NCBI GenBank assembly: GCA_947448025.1
Contig: CANFLV010000016.1
Location: forward strand, 1 to 64,000
Reading direction: 5' to 3'
DNA from: Oxalobacteraceae bacterium
GTDB lineage: Bacteria > Pseudomonadota > Gammaproteobacteria > Burkholderiales > Burkholderiaceae_D
Length of the DNA: 64,000 nt
A program made the translations under genes and the position numbers. The notes under the pieces were generated by a model, which was not told the DNA's origin, searched no databases, and saw only the letters and a list, made by a program, of their open reading frames with translations. Positions 15,998 to 24,225 of the stretch are shown piece by piece; position 1 is the first letter of the stretch, and every line of letters begins with the position of its first letter.

Positions 15998-17371
15998 TCA
16001 GATCTTGCGTAGCTCGATATGCAGCAGTTCATGCAAGCCGATCACGCGCAGTAGGGCGGCCACCAGATGGTTCACATGGTGCATTCTGATGTGGGCGCCT
16101 TGAATGACCAGAGGATGCAGGCGCGACAGGAGCTGGTTTGCGGCATTGAAGTCGACGCGCACGAGATGGGAGCAGTCCAGACTGGCTGGGTTATGCGATT
16201 TTGCATAGGCTTCGATCGCTGTGAGCAGTGCATCGCTGTGCTCGGCGATCACCGCCGGCATCATGAATTGCATCTCGGCCTCTGCGTCGTCGACGGGGCC
16301 TGCTGCGGCTGTCGTGACCTTGTTTTTAGGAGCAATGAAGGCTGGTGGCGACACTTCATAGGTTACGCAATACTCGATGCTGCTGTCTTCGAAGTCCCTT
16401 TCGCGCTTAAGCAGACGGAACATTTCGAGCAGTAGCAGCCATGGCGCCTCGCTGTCATCGCGGCGCCCGACCTGCACGATCTGGCGGATCTTGGTGGTCA
16501 GTTCGAGCGCGCCGACGAGCACGAGGTCGTGATCGGGTGTGTGCAGCTTTTTCAGTGCCGCCAGCAGCAGGGCGCAGCCGACAGGATCAACTTCGGTTAC
16601 GCGCGTGAATTCGACGCGCAGGCTGCGTTTGTCATTGGCTTGGGTTTGTAATTGCTTGATCTGAGCGACGATGCTGTTATCGAGTTTGCCGGAAAAGACG
16701 ATCGCCGGGGTTTTCCCGGAGTTGAGCAAGATACGCGATGGCGGCTGGTGTGGCAGGTCTATCCATGCCGGTGGCGAGGTCTCAAAGGTACTGGCATAGG
16801 CAATGGACAGATCGTCGAACTGCGCGCGCTGATCCATCACCTGATACAAGTCCAGCAGCATGGCCCAGGCGATTTTGCGGTCGGCGCCATCGGGGGCATC
16901 TTCGATGGCGCGTTTGAGCAGCTCTTCGACGGTCGCCATTTCACCGAGCGCGAACAGGATCGCCGCTTCATCAATAACGGGCGCCGCTTCCGAACCCGAC
17001 ATGGCGATGGTTCTGGCGATGCTGTCGCTGTCGAACATGCCCAAGGTGGTCATGCTGAGCGTCATCTCACTTTTTGTAAGCGCATTTGTCGTCAGTTGGA
17101 CATTTGGCGAGTCGGCTTTAATTGCCGGGCTATTGTCGGCATCCTGGCGTCGTTGTGGTGAGCGTGGCGCACTGGCGGGGATGAATTCCGACGCCATTTC
17201 GAATTCGATCGTATCGATTTTCAGGCTGGTCGCTTCCGCGGCCTGGCGCTTGATCCCTTCGGCGCGCAGTCGTACGGTCCGGGTTTCGCTGCGGGCAGAC
17301 GTGCGGGCGCGCTCAGTCGGTGCCGTCGTCGGTCCGGCGTCGCGTTTGCCAAATAGCGAAAAAATGCCCAA
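15998..17371 (-). CDS. STAS-domain protein with internal duplication
   Basis: A 457-residue cytoplasmic protein of unknown exact role. The first 125 residues are low-complexity and basic. Two related modules follow, each with a helical W-MLLDLYQVM / W-LLLLEMFRLL segment and an F-SI-Y-TFE-SPPA segment, and each leads into a STAS/SpoIIAA-like fold (SLRVEFTRVTEVDPVGCALLLAAL; SLDCSHLVRVDFNAANQLLSRL). STAS domains usually act in protein-protein signalling. It lies between hslV and divergent dmlA and is of a type commonly kept next to hslVU/dksA in this group, as I recall. Confidence 0.7.
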   Translation of the reverse strand: MGIFSLFGKRDAGPTTAPTERARTSARSETRTVRLRAEGIKRQAAEATSLKIDTIEFEMASEFIPASAPRSPQRRQDADNSPAIKADSPNVQLTTNALTKSEMTLSMTTLGMFDSDSIARTIAMSGSEAAPVIDEAAILFALGEMATVEELLKRAIEDAPDGADRKIAWAMLLDLYQVMDQRAQFDDLSIAYASTFETSPPAWIDLPHQPPSRILLNSGKTPAIVFSGKLDNSIVAQIKQLQTQANDKRSLRVEFTRVTEVDPVGCALLLAALKKLHTPDHDLVLVGALELTTKIRQIVQVGRRDDSEAPWLLLLEMFRLLKRERDFEDSSIEYCVTYEVSPPAFIAPKNKVTTAAAGPVDDAEAEMQFMMPAVIAEHSDALLTAIEAYAKSHNPASLDCSHLVRVDFNAANQLLSRLHPLVIQGAHIRMHHVNHLVAALLRVIGLHELLHIELRKI

Positions 17372-17583
17372 TGTAATCCCACAATTGAAGTAATGAATGG
17401 TGGCCGCATTGCTGTAAATTTGTCACCGAAACCATTTTAGCGGCATCGGATTTTTCTGCGCTCGGAGATCGCATGCGTGGGCATGAAAATGGTGATTCAC
17501 GCAACACGTAAAGGTCGCAGCTAACACTTGTGTCTGGGAAGATTCCTGCTAGCATGGCGCGTCTTCTTTAGAAAGGGTCTGCA

Positions 17584-18675
17584 ATGTCACGTAGTTTCAA
17601 GATTGCCGCGATTCCCGGCGACGGAATCGGCAAGGAAGTCCTGCCCGAAGGCATGAAAGTACTTGAAGCGGCCGCACGCCGTTTCGGCCTCGAACTGGAA
17701 TTTACGTTCTTTGAGTGGGCCAGCTGCGATTATTACCTCCAGACCGGCGAGATGATGCCAGCTGACTGGAAGGCGCAGTTGAGCGGCATGGACGCAATTT
17801 ATTTTGGCGCAGTCGGCTGGCCTGAGACGGTGCCTGACCATATTTCGCTGTGGGGTTCGCTGCTGAAATTCCGTCGTGAATTCGACCAGTACATCAACCT
17901 GCGCCCGGTGCGCCTGTTTGAAGGCGTGCCTTGTCCGCTGGCCAATCGCAAGGCCGGCGACATCGACTTCTTCGTCGTGCGTGAAAACACCGAAGGCGAA
18001 TACACCAACCTCGGTGGCATCATGTATGCCGGCACCGAACGTGAAATCGTGATCCAGGAATCCGTCTATTCGCGCCATGGCACAGACCGGGTCTTGAAAT
18101 ACGCCTTCGAACTGGCTCAGTCGCGCCCGCGCAAGCACCTTACGGTAGCGACGAAGTCGAATGGTATCGCCATCAGCATGCCGTGGTGGGATGGTCGCGC
18201 CGATGCCATGGCCAAGGACTATCCTGAAGTTACCGTCGACAAGCAGCATATCGATATCCTGACGGCGCGCTTCGTCCTGCAGCCGAGCCGCTTTGATGTC
18301 GTAGTCGCGTCGAACCTGTTCGGCGATATCCTCTCCGACCTTGGTCCGGCATGCACGGGCACGATCGGTCTGGCGCCATCGGCGAACCTGAATCCGGTGC
18401 GCGAATTCCCGTCGCTGTTCGAGCCTGTGCACGGTTCGGCACCGGATATTTACGGCCGTGGCATTGCCAATCCGATCGCGATGATCTGGTCCGGCGCGCT
18501 GATGCTCAGTTTCCTGGCTGATGCACCTGACGGCGATCCACGCTATCTGGCGGCGCATGATGCGATCGTGGCAGCGATTGAAACAGTGTTGAAGGATGGC
18601 CCGCATACGCCAGACCTTGGCGGGACTGCGACCACGAGTGAGATCGGTACGGCGATAGCGAAGCTGTTCGACTAG
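17584..18675 (+). CDS. dmlA: D-malate / tartrate dehydrogenase (decarboxylating, NAD)
   Basis: A 363-residue member of the isocitrate/isopropylmalate dehydrogenase family. It has IPGDGIGKEV at the start, the substrate loop SLLKFRREFDQYINLRPVR, VRENTEGEYTNLGG and the NAD-site GSAPDIYGRGIANPIAMIWS. The SLLKFRR loop and length match E. coli DmlA / TtuC tartrate dehydrogenases rather than LeuB. The expected reaction is oxidative decarboxylation of D-malate, with activity on tartrate. A possible promoter is TTGTGT (17528) and TAGCAT (17550) with a 16-base spacer. It stands alone, with no adjacent transporter or LysR regulator. Confidence 0.85.
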   Translation: MSRSFKIAAIPGDGIGKEVLPEGMKVLEAAARRFGLELEFTFFEWASCDYYLQTGEMMPADWKAQLSGMDAIYFGAVGWPETVPDHISLWGSLLKFRREFDQYINLRPVRLFEGVPCPLANRKAGDIDFFVVRENTEGEYTNLGGIMYAGTEREIVIQESVYSRHGTDRVLKYAFELAQSRPRKHLTVATKSNGIAISMPWWDGRADAMAKDYPEVTVDKQHIDILTARFVLQPSRFDVVVASNLFGDILSDLGPACTGTIGLAPSANLNPVREFPSLFEPVHGSAPDIYGRGIANPIAMIWSGALMLSFLADAPDGDPRYLAAHDAIVAAIETVLKDGPHTPDLGGTATTSEIGTAIAKLFD

Positions 18676-18772
18676 TGATGTCGCCACATGCCGTCAATGT
18701 TTTGGCCGAAGTAGCACGACCTTGACGGTTTGCGGCGCAATGCATAGCGCCCGACGTTAAAGCGAAGATGTA

Positions 18773-18810
18773 AAAAAGGCGCACGTCCTGCGGGGCGCGC
18801 GCCTTTTTAA
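18773..18810. terminator. Bidirectional terminator between dmlA and dksA
   Basis: AAAAAGGCGC (18773-18782) and GCGCCTTTTT (18799-18808) form a ten-pair stem flanked by A and T runs, so it can act on both converging transcripts. Confidence 0.88.
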
Positions 18811-18825
18811 TGGCTGCCAGCGAAG

Positions 18826-19851
18826 TTAATCGCCGTACAGCTTTTGCTTCAGTTCGCGACGTTGCTGTGCTTCAAGCGATAAAGTGGCTGTCGGTCGGGC
18901 CAGCAAGCGTGGCACGCCGATTGGCTCGCCCGTCTCTTCGCACCAGCCGTAATCACCTTTATCGATACTGGCGATCGACTGCTGGACTTTTTTCAGCAGC
19001 TTGCGCTCGCGGTCGCGGGTACGTAATTCCAGGGCATGCTCTTCTTCGATCGTGGCGCGGTCGGCTGGATCGGGAACGAGTACGGTTTCACGCAAATGTT
19101 CGGTGGTTTCGCCGGCATTACGCAGCAAATCCTTTTCGAGCTGTTGCAGGCGCATTTTGAAAAAGGCCAATTGCGCAGGGTTCATGTAATCCTTTTCGCT
19201 CATCTGGATGAGTTGCGCTTCGGTTAACATGACGCCATCGCTGGCAGGGGTAGGGTTGCTTATTTTAGTAGCCACTTCGCTTACTTTCGAAACTACGGTT
19301 TTCTGAATTTTATCGACAAACTGTTCAGCCGCATTGTTGGCGCTCATGGGCGCATCGGATTCAACTGCTTTGGAATTCGTCCTGGCATTCTTTGCCGCGA
19401 CGATTTCTTGCTTCTCTTTATCCGCCTTTTTTACGGCTTTGGACACGACTGGCACTACACTTTGCTTCCCGGTCGGTTTTGCGGGCTTACTGACTGCGGC
19501 TGTTTTCACGGCCACTTCGTCACTTTTAAGCGCTGCTTTCGTCGTCGCTGGTGCTTTCTTTACAGCGACTTTTTTCGTCGCTGTTTTCGCTGCTGCTGTC
19601 TTTGCCGCCTTAGTTGCCGTCTTGGCAATGACTTTGCTTGTCTTCGCGGCGGGTGATTTTACCGCTTTTTTTGCTGCTACCGGCTTGACTGTGCTTTTTT
19701 TCGTTGGGGCGGCGGCTTTGGCCGATGTGCTGCGTGAGGATGCGGGCGTCGATTTAACTTTCGCCGTCTTGGCGGTCGCTGATACAGCGGACTTGCTCCC
19801 GGCCGCAGCGGAGACGCTCTTCCTGGCTGTTTTTGTCACGGTAGCGTTCAT
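18826..19851 (-). CDS. dksA: DksA-family RNA polymerase-binding factor with Lys/Ala-rich N-terminal extension
   Basis: 341 residues. The last 130 or so are DksA: YMNPAQLAFFKMRL, coiled-coil tip DPADRATIEEE with the DxxDxA residues, and the zinc-finger region. Only the first of the four zinc cysteines remains (C304); the others are T307, S325 and A328, so the fold is probably zinc-independent. Residues 1-160 are a histone H1-like Ala/Lys/Thr repeat tract. Internal ATGs near residues 169 and 208 could yield a DksA without the tail. DksA tunes rRNA and amino acid promoters with ppGpp. A COG0523 GTPase gene lies immediately upstream on the same strand. Confidence 0.9.
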   Translation of the reverse strand: MNATVTKTARKSVSAAAGSKSAVSATAKTAKVKSTPASSRSTSAKAAAPTKKSTVKPVAAKKAVKSPAAKTSKVIAKTATKAAKTAAAKTATKKVAVKKAPATTKAALKSDEVAVKTAAVSKPAKPTGKQSVVPVVSKAVKKADKEKQEIVAAKNARTNSKAVESDAPMSANNAAEQFVDKIQKTVVSKVSEVATKISNPTPASDGVMLTEAQLIQMSEKDYMNPAQLAFFKMRLQQLEKDLLRNAGETTEHLRETVLVPDPADRATIEEEHALELRTRDRERKLLKKVQQSIASIDKGDYGWCEETGEPIGVPRLLARPTATLSLEAQQRRELKQKLYGD

Positions 19852-19968
19852 AGTTCCCCGTCTAAAGATGAACCGCTCAACGCGTATACGAAATTCCCGG
19901 ACGTCGCTGGCGATCGGTTAAAAAAACCGAAGAGGTATAGACCTCCGTCAAGCTAAACCGACGACAGT

Positions 19969-21036
19969 TTACACCAAACACTGCTCCAGACCCTTAATAA
20001 AAGCGTCTTTCGGTAGATTTTTGCCTATAAATACCATCTTGCTGCCTCGTACTTCGCCCTCAGCCCATTTGCTGCCGAGGTCGCTGCCCATGATCTGATG
20101 TACACCCTGGAAGACGACTTTGCGCTCGCCGCCCTCCATCCACAGCACGCCTTTGTAGCGCAGCATGCGCGGGCCATAGACCTGCACGAGGCTGCCAAGG
20201 AAGTTGTCCAGCCGGGCGACATCAAAAGGGCGCGCGCTACGGAACACGAAGGCGGCGATGTCGTCGCTATGGTGCGCATGATGGTGGTCATGTTGATGCT
20301 CGTGGTCTTCATCGCAATGATCGCCGCAGGCGGGGCCATGTTCATGTGCATGTTCGTGCGCATGTGCATCTGCCTCTTCGGCGCGCAGGAAATCCGGATC
20401 GAGCTCGAGCTTTTCATTCAGGTTGAAGCCGCGCAGGTCGAGCAATTCCGCGATCGGTGCGCGGCCGAACTCGGCCTTGCTGATCGGCGCGCGCGGATTG
20501 ATGCGGTTCAGGCGCGTGGTCAGCTGTTCCAGCTCGGCCGGTGTGACGAGGTCGGTTTTCGACAACAGCAGGCGGTCAGCAAAGCCGACCTGGCGTTGCG
20601 CTTCCTCGTGTGCATCGAGCTGCTGCATCGCATGGCGCGCATCGACCACCGTCAACACCGCGTCGAGCATGTAATGCGTGCCGACTTCTTCATCCATGAA
20701 AAATGTCTGGGCGACCGGCCCGGGATTGGCCAGCCCAGTCGTCTCGATGATGACACGATCGAACTGCAGTTCGCCGTCATTGCGCTTGCGCGCCAGTGAA
20801 GACAGCGCCGTGATCAGGTCGCCGCGCACGGTGCAGCAGATACAGCCATTGTTCATTTCGATGATTTGCTCACTGCCGTCGTGCAGCAGGATTTCGTTAT
20901 CGATGTTCTCTTCGCCGAATTCATTCTCGATGACGGCAATCCTGTGGCCGTGATCTTCTTGCAGGATGCGGTTCAGTAAGGTCGTCTTGCCGGCGCCGAG
21001 GAAGCCGGTCAGGATCGTGGTCGGGATAAGTGCCAT
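19969..21036 (-). CDS. COG0523 (CobW-like) GTPase, putative metallochaperone
   Basis: A 355-residue G3E-family GTPase. The Walker A loop is GFLGAGKTTLLN, the metal-binding CXCC motif is NGCICCTVRGDL, the switch sequence is ETTGLANP and the G4-like motif is SKTD. A long histidine/aspartate-rich stretch (HAHEHAHEHGPACGDHCDED, then EHQHDHHHAHH) separates the GTPase from the CobW C-terminal domain (DVARLDNFLGSL...GVLWMEG). This fits zinc chaperones of the ZigA/YjiA/ZNG1 type. It is upstream of dksA with 117 bases between them. No Zur box was recognised, so zinc regulation is unproven. Confidence 0.88.
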   Translation of the reverse strand: MALIPTTILTGFLGAGKTTLLNRILQEDHGHRIAVIENEFGEENIDNEILLHDGSEQIIEMNNGCICCTVRGDLITALSSLARKRNDGELQFDRVIIETTGLANPGPVAQTFFMDEEVGTHYMLDAVLTVVDARHAMQQLDAHEEAQRQVGFADRLLLSKTDLVTPAELEQLTTRLNRINPRAPISKAEFGRAPIAELLDLRGFNLNEKLELDPDFLRAEEADAHAHEHAHEHGPACGDHCDEDHEHQHDHHHAHHSDDIAAFVFRSARPFDVARLDNFLGSLVQVYGPRMLRYKGVLWMEGGERKVVFQGVHQIMGSDLGSKWAEGEVRGSKMVFIGKNLPKDAFIKGLEQCLV

Positions 21037-21098
21037 GGTCGGGGCTTTATAAGTGGTTTTGCAGCAGCATATGGTGCCGGGGCGGCAGATTTCAAGCG

Positions 21099-22055
21099 CT
21101 ATCGCTTTTTTGCGCGCGGATGTGCCGCGTCATAGACCTGTGACAGGCGCATGAAATCCAGCGAGGTATAGACTTGGGTTGAGCTGATCGAAGCATGGCC
21201 AAGCATTTCCTGTACGGCGCGTAAATCGCCGGAGGACTGCAGCACATGCGAAGCAAAGGAATGACGCAAGACATGCGGATGTACATCCGCTGGTATGCCG
21301 AGCTTTTGCGCATGCGCTTTCAGGCGCAGCTGCACCAGGCGCGGTGAAATGCGGCTGCCGCGTGCGCTCAGAAACAGCGGATCCGGATCGGCTTTCACGA
21401 GTGCGCCGCGCACAGCGATCCAGTCGGCGATCGCTGCCATCGCTGGCTGGCCGACAGGGACGCTGCGCATTTTATTGCCCTTGCCGGTGACGGTCACCGT
21501 CTGTGCCTCGAAATCGATCCAGCCTAGGGAGCTTGTGCCCGCGTGCTGCACATAGCGCAGATCCAGACCGGTCAGTTCCGACACGCGCAGGCCGCTTGAA
21601 TACAGTAGCTCGAACATGGCCCGGTCACAGGCAGCGGCAGGATCGCTGGCGTCTGGAGCGGCTTGAGAGCTTTGCGAGACCAGACGCACTGCATCATCTG
21701 CGGACAAGGCTTTCGGCAGAGGCTGGCTGCGTTTGGGCGCCTTGACGCCATCGACGGGATTGCGCGGCATCTCGACCTGCTCGGCGAGCCAGCCAAAAAA
21801 GCCGCGCCAGGCCGACAGCGTACGCGCGATCGAGCGTGGGCTGAGTCCATGCACATGCATTTGCGCCGTGAATTTACGGATATGCACCGGGCTGACTGCG
21901 GTGAATGGCGGATTGCCGGGCAGCGCCTGGGTATTGCGCGCCAGCGCCGCAAGATCGCGCGCATAACTGCTGACAGTGAGTTCAGCCAGCTGCCGCTGGC
22001 TAGTCAGATTGCCAAGGTAAGCAGCGATGTGCGCGCGATTGATGGCATCGCTCAT
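21099..22055 (-). CDS. xerC: Site-specific tyrosine recombinase XerC
   Basis: A 318-residue tyrosine recombinase with an N-terminal SAM-like core-binding domain (about 1-95) and a catalytic domain with the active-site set: Arg in YSSGLRVSEL, Lys in VTGKGNKMR, His-x-x-Arg in HVLRHSFASHVL, His in GHASISSTQ and nucleophile Tyr in QVYTSLDF. XerC with XerD resolves chromosome dimers at dif. The genomic position after DUF484 and dapF is the conserved bacterial context for xerC, not that of a phage integrase. Confidence 0.93.
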   Translation of the reverse strand: MSDAINRAHIAAYLGNLTSQRQLAELTVSSYARDLAALARNTQALPGNPPFTAVSPVHIRKFTAQMHVHGLSPRSIARTLSAWRGFFGWLAEQVEMPRNPVDGVKAPKRSQPLPKALSADDAVRLVSQSSQAAPDASDPAAACDRAMFELLYSSGLRVSELTGLDLRYVQHAGTSSLGWIDFEAQTVTVTGKGNKMRSVPVGQPAMAAIADWIAVRGALVKADPDPLFLSARGSRISPRLVQLRLKAHAQKLGIPADVHPHVLRHSFASHVLQSSGDLRAVQEMLGHASISSTQVYTSLDFMRLSQVYDAAHPRAKKR

Positions 22056-22064
22056 GGGGCTGAA

Positions 22065-22733
22065 TTAATCGAGCAGGCGGCTGAGCGCGGCGCTGGACGT
22101 CTCGCCCAGGCGGGACAGGAAATCCGTGGCCATGTCGGCTGTGAAGCGCTCGGCATCGGGCGAGCCCATGACCAGCAAGCCGAATGCTTCAGGATGGTCT
22201 TTGCTGCGGATGGCCAGCATCGCCAGTGAGGCGATCTCGGGCGCATTATCGAACCAGGTCGCGGCTTCGAAGTCCTGATTCTTGCCGCAAAACGGAATAC
22301 TCAGGCCGTTTGTGAAAATCCGCGCATCTTCGCTGACTTCCTGTGTGAACCAGTCCGGCGCCAGTGCTTTCGATACGCCCCAGACGCGCAGCGTCACATG
22401 GGGAATACCGAACACCGAGCTCAAGCCGGACACTAGCGCCTGCGGCAAATCGGCGGCTTTGCTCACCAACAGCAGGCCGCGGCACCATTGCTGCATGCGC
22501 TGGGTGATCACGTCATTTTCCTTGCCGGTATGGATCAGGTTTGCCAGATGCAGTTCCAGGGTCTTGTATTTTTCGCGCATGATCTCCATTTGCCGCTCTT
22601 GCAGCGAAACCGTGCGTGCGCCCAATACGGTGGAGAGTTTGATGTTTGCCAGCAGTTCGGCATGTTCTTCGAAAAAGCCGGCGTGTTCGGACAAATAGCG
22701 GGCGACGGCAGCGGAATCCAGTTCTTGGGTCAT
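22065..22733 (-). CDS. DUF484 family protein
   Basis: A 222-residue cytoplasmic protein of the DUF484 family, GAF-like in fold. It opens with LDSAAVARYLSEHAGFFEEHAELLANIKL and has a long amphipathic helix (LQERQMEIMREKYKTLELHLANLI), typical of this family. It is usually linked to dapF and xerC, and its biochemical role is unknown. The frame opens at a TTG at 22766; the ATG at 22733 is preferred because family members start close to the conserved VxxYL segment. Its stop is ten bases before the xerC ATG. Confidence 0.85.
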   Translation of the reverse strand: MTQELDSAAVARYLSEHAGFFEEHAELLANIKLSTVLGARTVSLQERQMEIMREKYKTLELHLANLIHTGKENDVITQRMQQWCRGLLLVSKAADLPQALVSGLSSVFGIPHVTLRVWGVSKALAPDWFTQEVSEDARIFTNGLSIPFCGKNQDFEAATWFDNAPEIASLAMLAIRSKDHPEAFGLLVMGSPDAERFTADMATDFLSRLGETSSAALSRLLD

Positions 22734-22851
22734 AGTAAGCGCGAAAAAGGTGAGGAAAAATGACAAGGGTCAGTGGCAGATTTTAACCGAGCAAGGCCGA
22801 CCCGGCGCCGACTTTATTCTCTGCAATCGGCGCGCTTTTTTTCGCGCGTGC

Positions 22852-22874
22852 AAAAAGGGCGCCGACTGGCGCCC
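22852..22874 (-). terminator. Rho-independent terminator of the porin gene
   Basis: GGGCGCC (22857-22863) pairs with GGCGCCC (22868-22874) over the four-base loop GACT. On the minus strand the stem is followed by TTTTTG. It lies about 30 bases past the porin stop. Confidence 0.88.
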
Positions 22875-22905
22875 TCCCGACTTCTGTAGCGCAAATCAGG
22901 TGCGC

Positions 22906-23901
22906 TTAAAACACATGCCGTATGCCGACGTTGAAGGCTTCGTCGCCTGTACCAGCAGTGACTGCCGTACCGACGGTATTAGTGAAGCCATTGTCGCCAG
23001 TGATGCGGCCAAACGAGGTATAGAAATTAGTGCGTTTGGAGACTGCATAAGTATAGCCAAGCGCCCATTGCCGGCCATCGCGATTGAGCGTCGAGCGGTC
23101 ATCCTTGCGTATGTAAGAGACCAGCAGCGTGCTCGGACCGAACGGCACGCTGCTGCCGATCAGGTAGTCGCGTGAATCGACGATGCCGGTGCCGCGCGTG
23201 CGGTTAATGGCGATATTGGCGGTGGCCACGCCAAAGTCCCAGACGCCCCCGAGGAGGGTGCTTTTGGTACGGTCAGTGCCGGTCGCGTCGTCCGCGCCGT
23301 GATAAGCGAGTTTGACCAGCGCCGGGCCATTGGCATAGCCGAGCGCACCCCCGAGCTGCCGGCTCGCGGTGTTATTGCCGATGACTTCACCAAGCCCATA
23401 AGCAAGTTCAGCGATGAAGCCGCTCCAGCTCGGGCTGGAATATTTGATGGTGTTGTCCATGCGTGTAGGCGACAAAATCATGTTTTGTGAATTGCCTGAC
23501 AGGCCGGTCTTGAACGGATCGATATCGTTCAAGGCAGTGTAGTGCGGCGTATATTGCCGACCCATCGCGACGGTGCCAAAGTCGCCATTCAGGCCGACCC
23601 ACGACTGTCGGCCAAAGGCAAGTCCGCCTTGATTAAAGCCGCCGGTGTCAATGGCGATACCGGTCTCGAGCACGAACTTCGCCGACAGACCGCCGCCAAG
23701 ATCTTCCGTGCCGCGAAAGCCGAGTCGCGATCCGGATTGAATGCCGCTGGTGAGTTTTACGTCTGAGCCGGCGACATTGCCGCGTTCATAGTTCACGCCG
23801 GCGTCAACAATGCCGTATATGGCCAGTGCCGATGATTGTGCCGACGCTGTGCCGGCGCTCAATATGCCCAACATGGCGATGGCGAGTAATGACTTTTTCA
23901 T
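22906..23901 (-). CDS. Gram-negative porin (Burkholderia-type)
   Basis: A 331-residue outer-membrane protein with a signal peptide ending at TASA|QSS (about residue 21) and the typical start of the mature barrel, LAIYGIVDAGVNYERGN. Alternating beta strands follow, with GSRLGFRGTEDLGGGL and GRQSWVGLNGDFGTVAMGRQ, and a C-terminal Phe (GIRHVF) needed for barrel assembly. It should be a trimeric general diffusion porin. It is monocistronic, with its own terminator and a leader hairpin upstream. Confidence 0.93.
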   Translation of the reverse strand: MKKSLLAIAMLGILSAGTASAQSSALAIYGIVDAGVNYERGNVAGSDVKLTSGIQSGSRLGFRGTEDLGGGLSAKFVLETGIAIDTGGFNQGGLAFGRQSWVGLNGDFGTVAMGRQYTPHYTALNDIDPFKTGLSGNSQNMILSPTRMDNTIKYSSPSWSGFIAELAYGLGEVIGNNTASRQLGGALGYANGPALVKLAYHGADDATGTDRTKSTLLGGVWDFGVATANIAINRTRGTGIVDSRDYLIGSSVPFGPSTLLVSYIRKDDRSTLNRDGRQWALGYTYAVSKRTNFYTSFGRITGDNGFTNTVGTAVTAGTGDEAFNVGIRHVF

Positions 23902-23933
23902 CGATTCATCCTTTATTTAAAAAATGGTTGAGA

Positions 23934-23952
23934 TCCTCATGCGTGATGAGGA
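23934..23952 (-). promoter_or_regulatory. Hairpin in the porin leader; divergent porin / Sel1 intergenic region
   Basis: TCCTCAT and ATGAGGA form a seven-pair stem with a five-base loop, 33-51 bases upstream of the porin ATG, and a more distant GATC pair could extend it. It may be a DNA operator or a leader-RNA structure. The rest of 23902-24225 holds no gene that I can support and should contain the divergent promoters. Confidence 0.4.
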
Positions 23953-24225
23953 GCGATCCGTACGAGTCGGATTTGCGAACCTTAAAGATCGTGCGCAGGG
24001 TTGTGGCAGAACTGGTCGGTGGTGATGCATGAGCTGGTTCGAAGCCTCTGAATGCGAATATCGATGTGGTCTTTTGCTAACAGAGATGCGGTCGAGCAGG
24101 GTAGCTGCGTGCATGCAGTGCCGATCTTTGCGTTTGCGCAGAATCCGGCTTTCGTTTCTCGGTAATTCTTGGGCTCGCGTGACCGCTCACCTGAATCCGG
24201 GCACGCTCTTTTCAGGAAGCGGGAC

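Noticed and set aside
17587-18687. 366-codon frame opposite dmlA
   Set aside because: Shadow frame; the plus-strand dehydrogenase is well supported.
21099-22055. Tyrosine recombinase as an integrase of a mobile island
   Set aside because: Sequence and the dapF-DUF484 context identify chromosomal XerC; no attachment-site repeats were seen.
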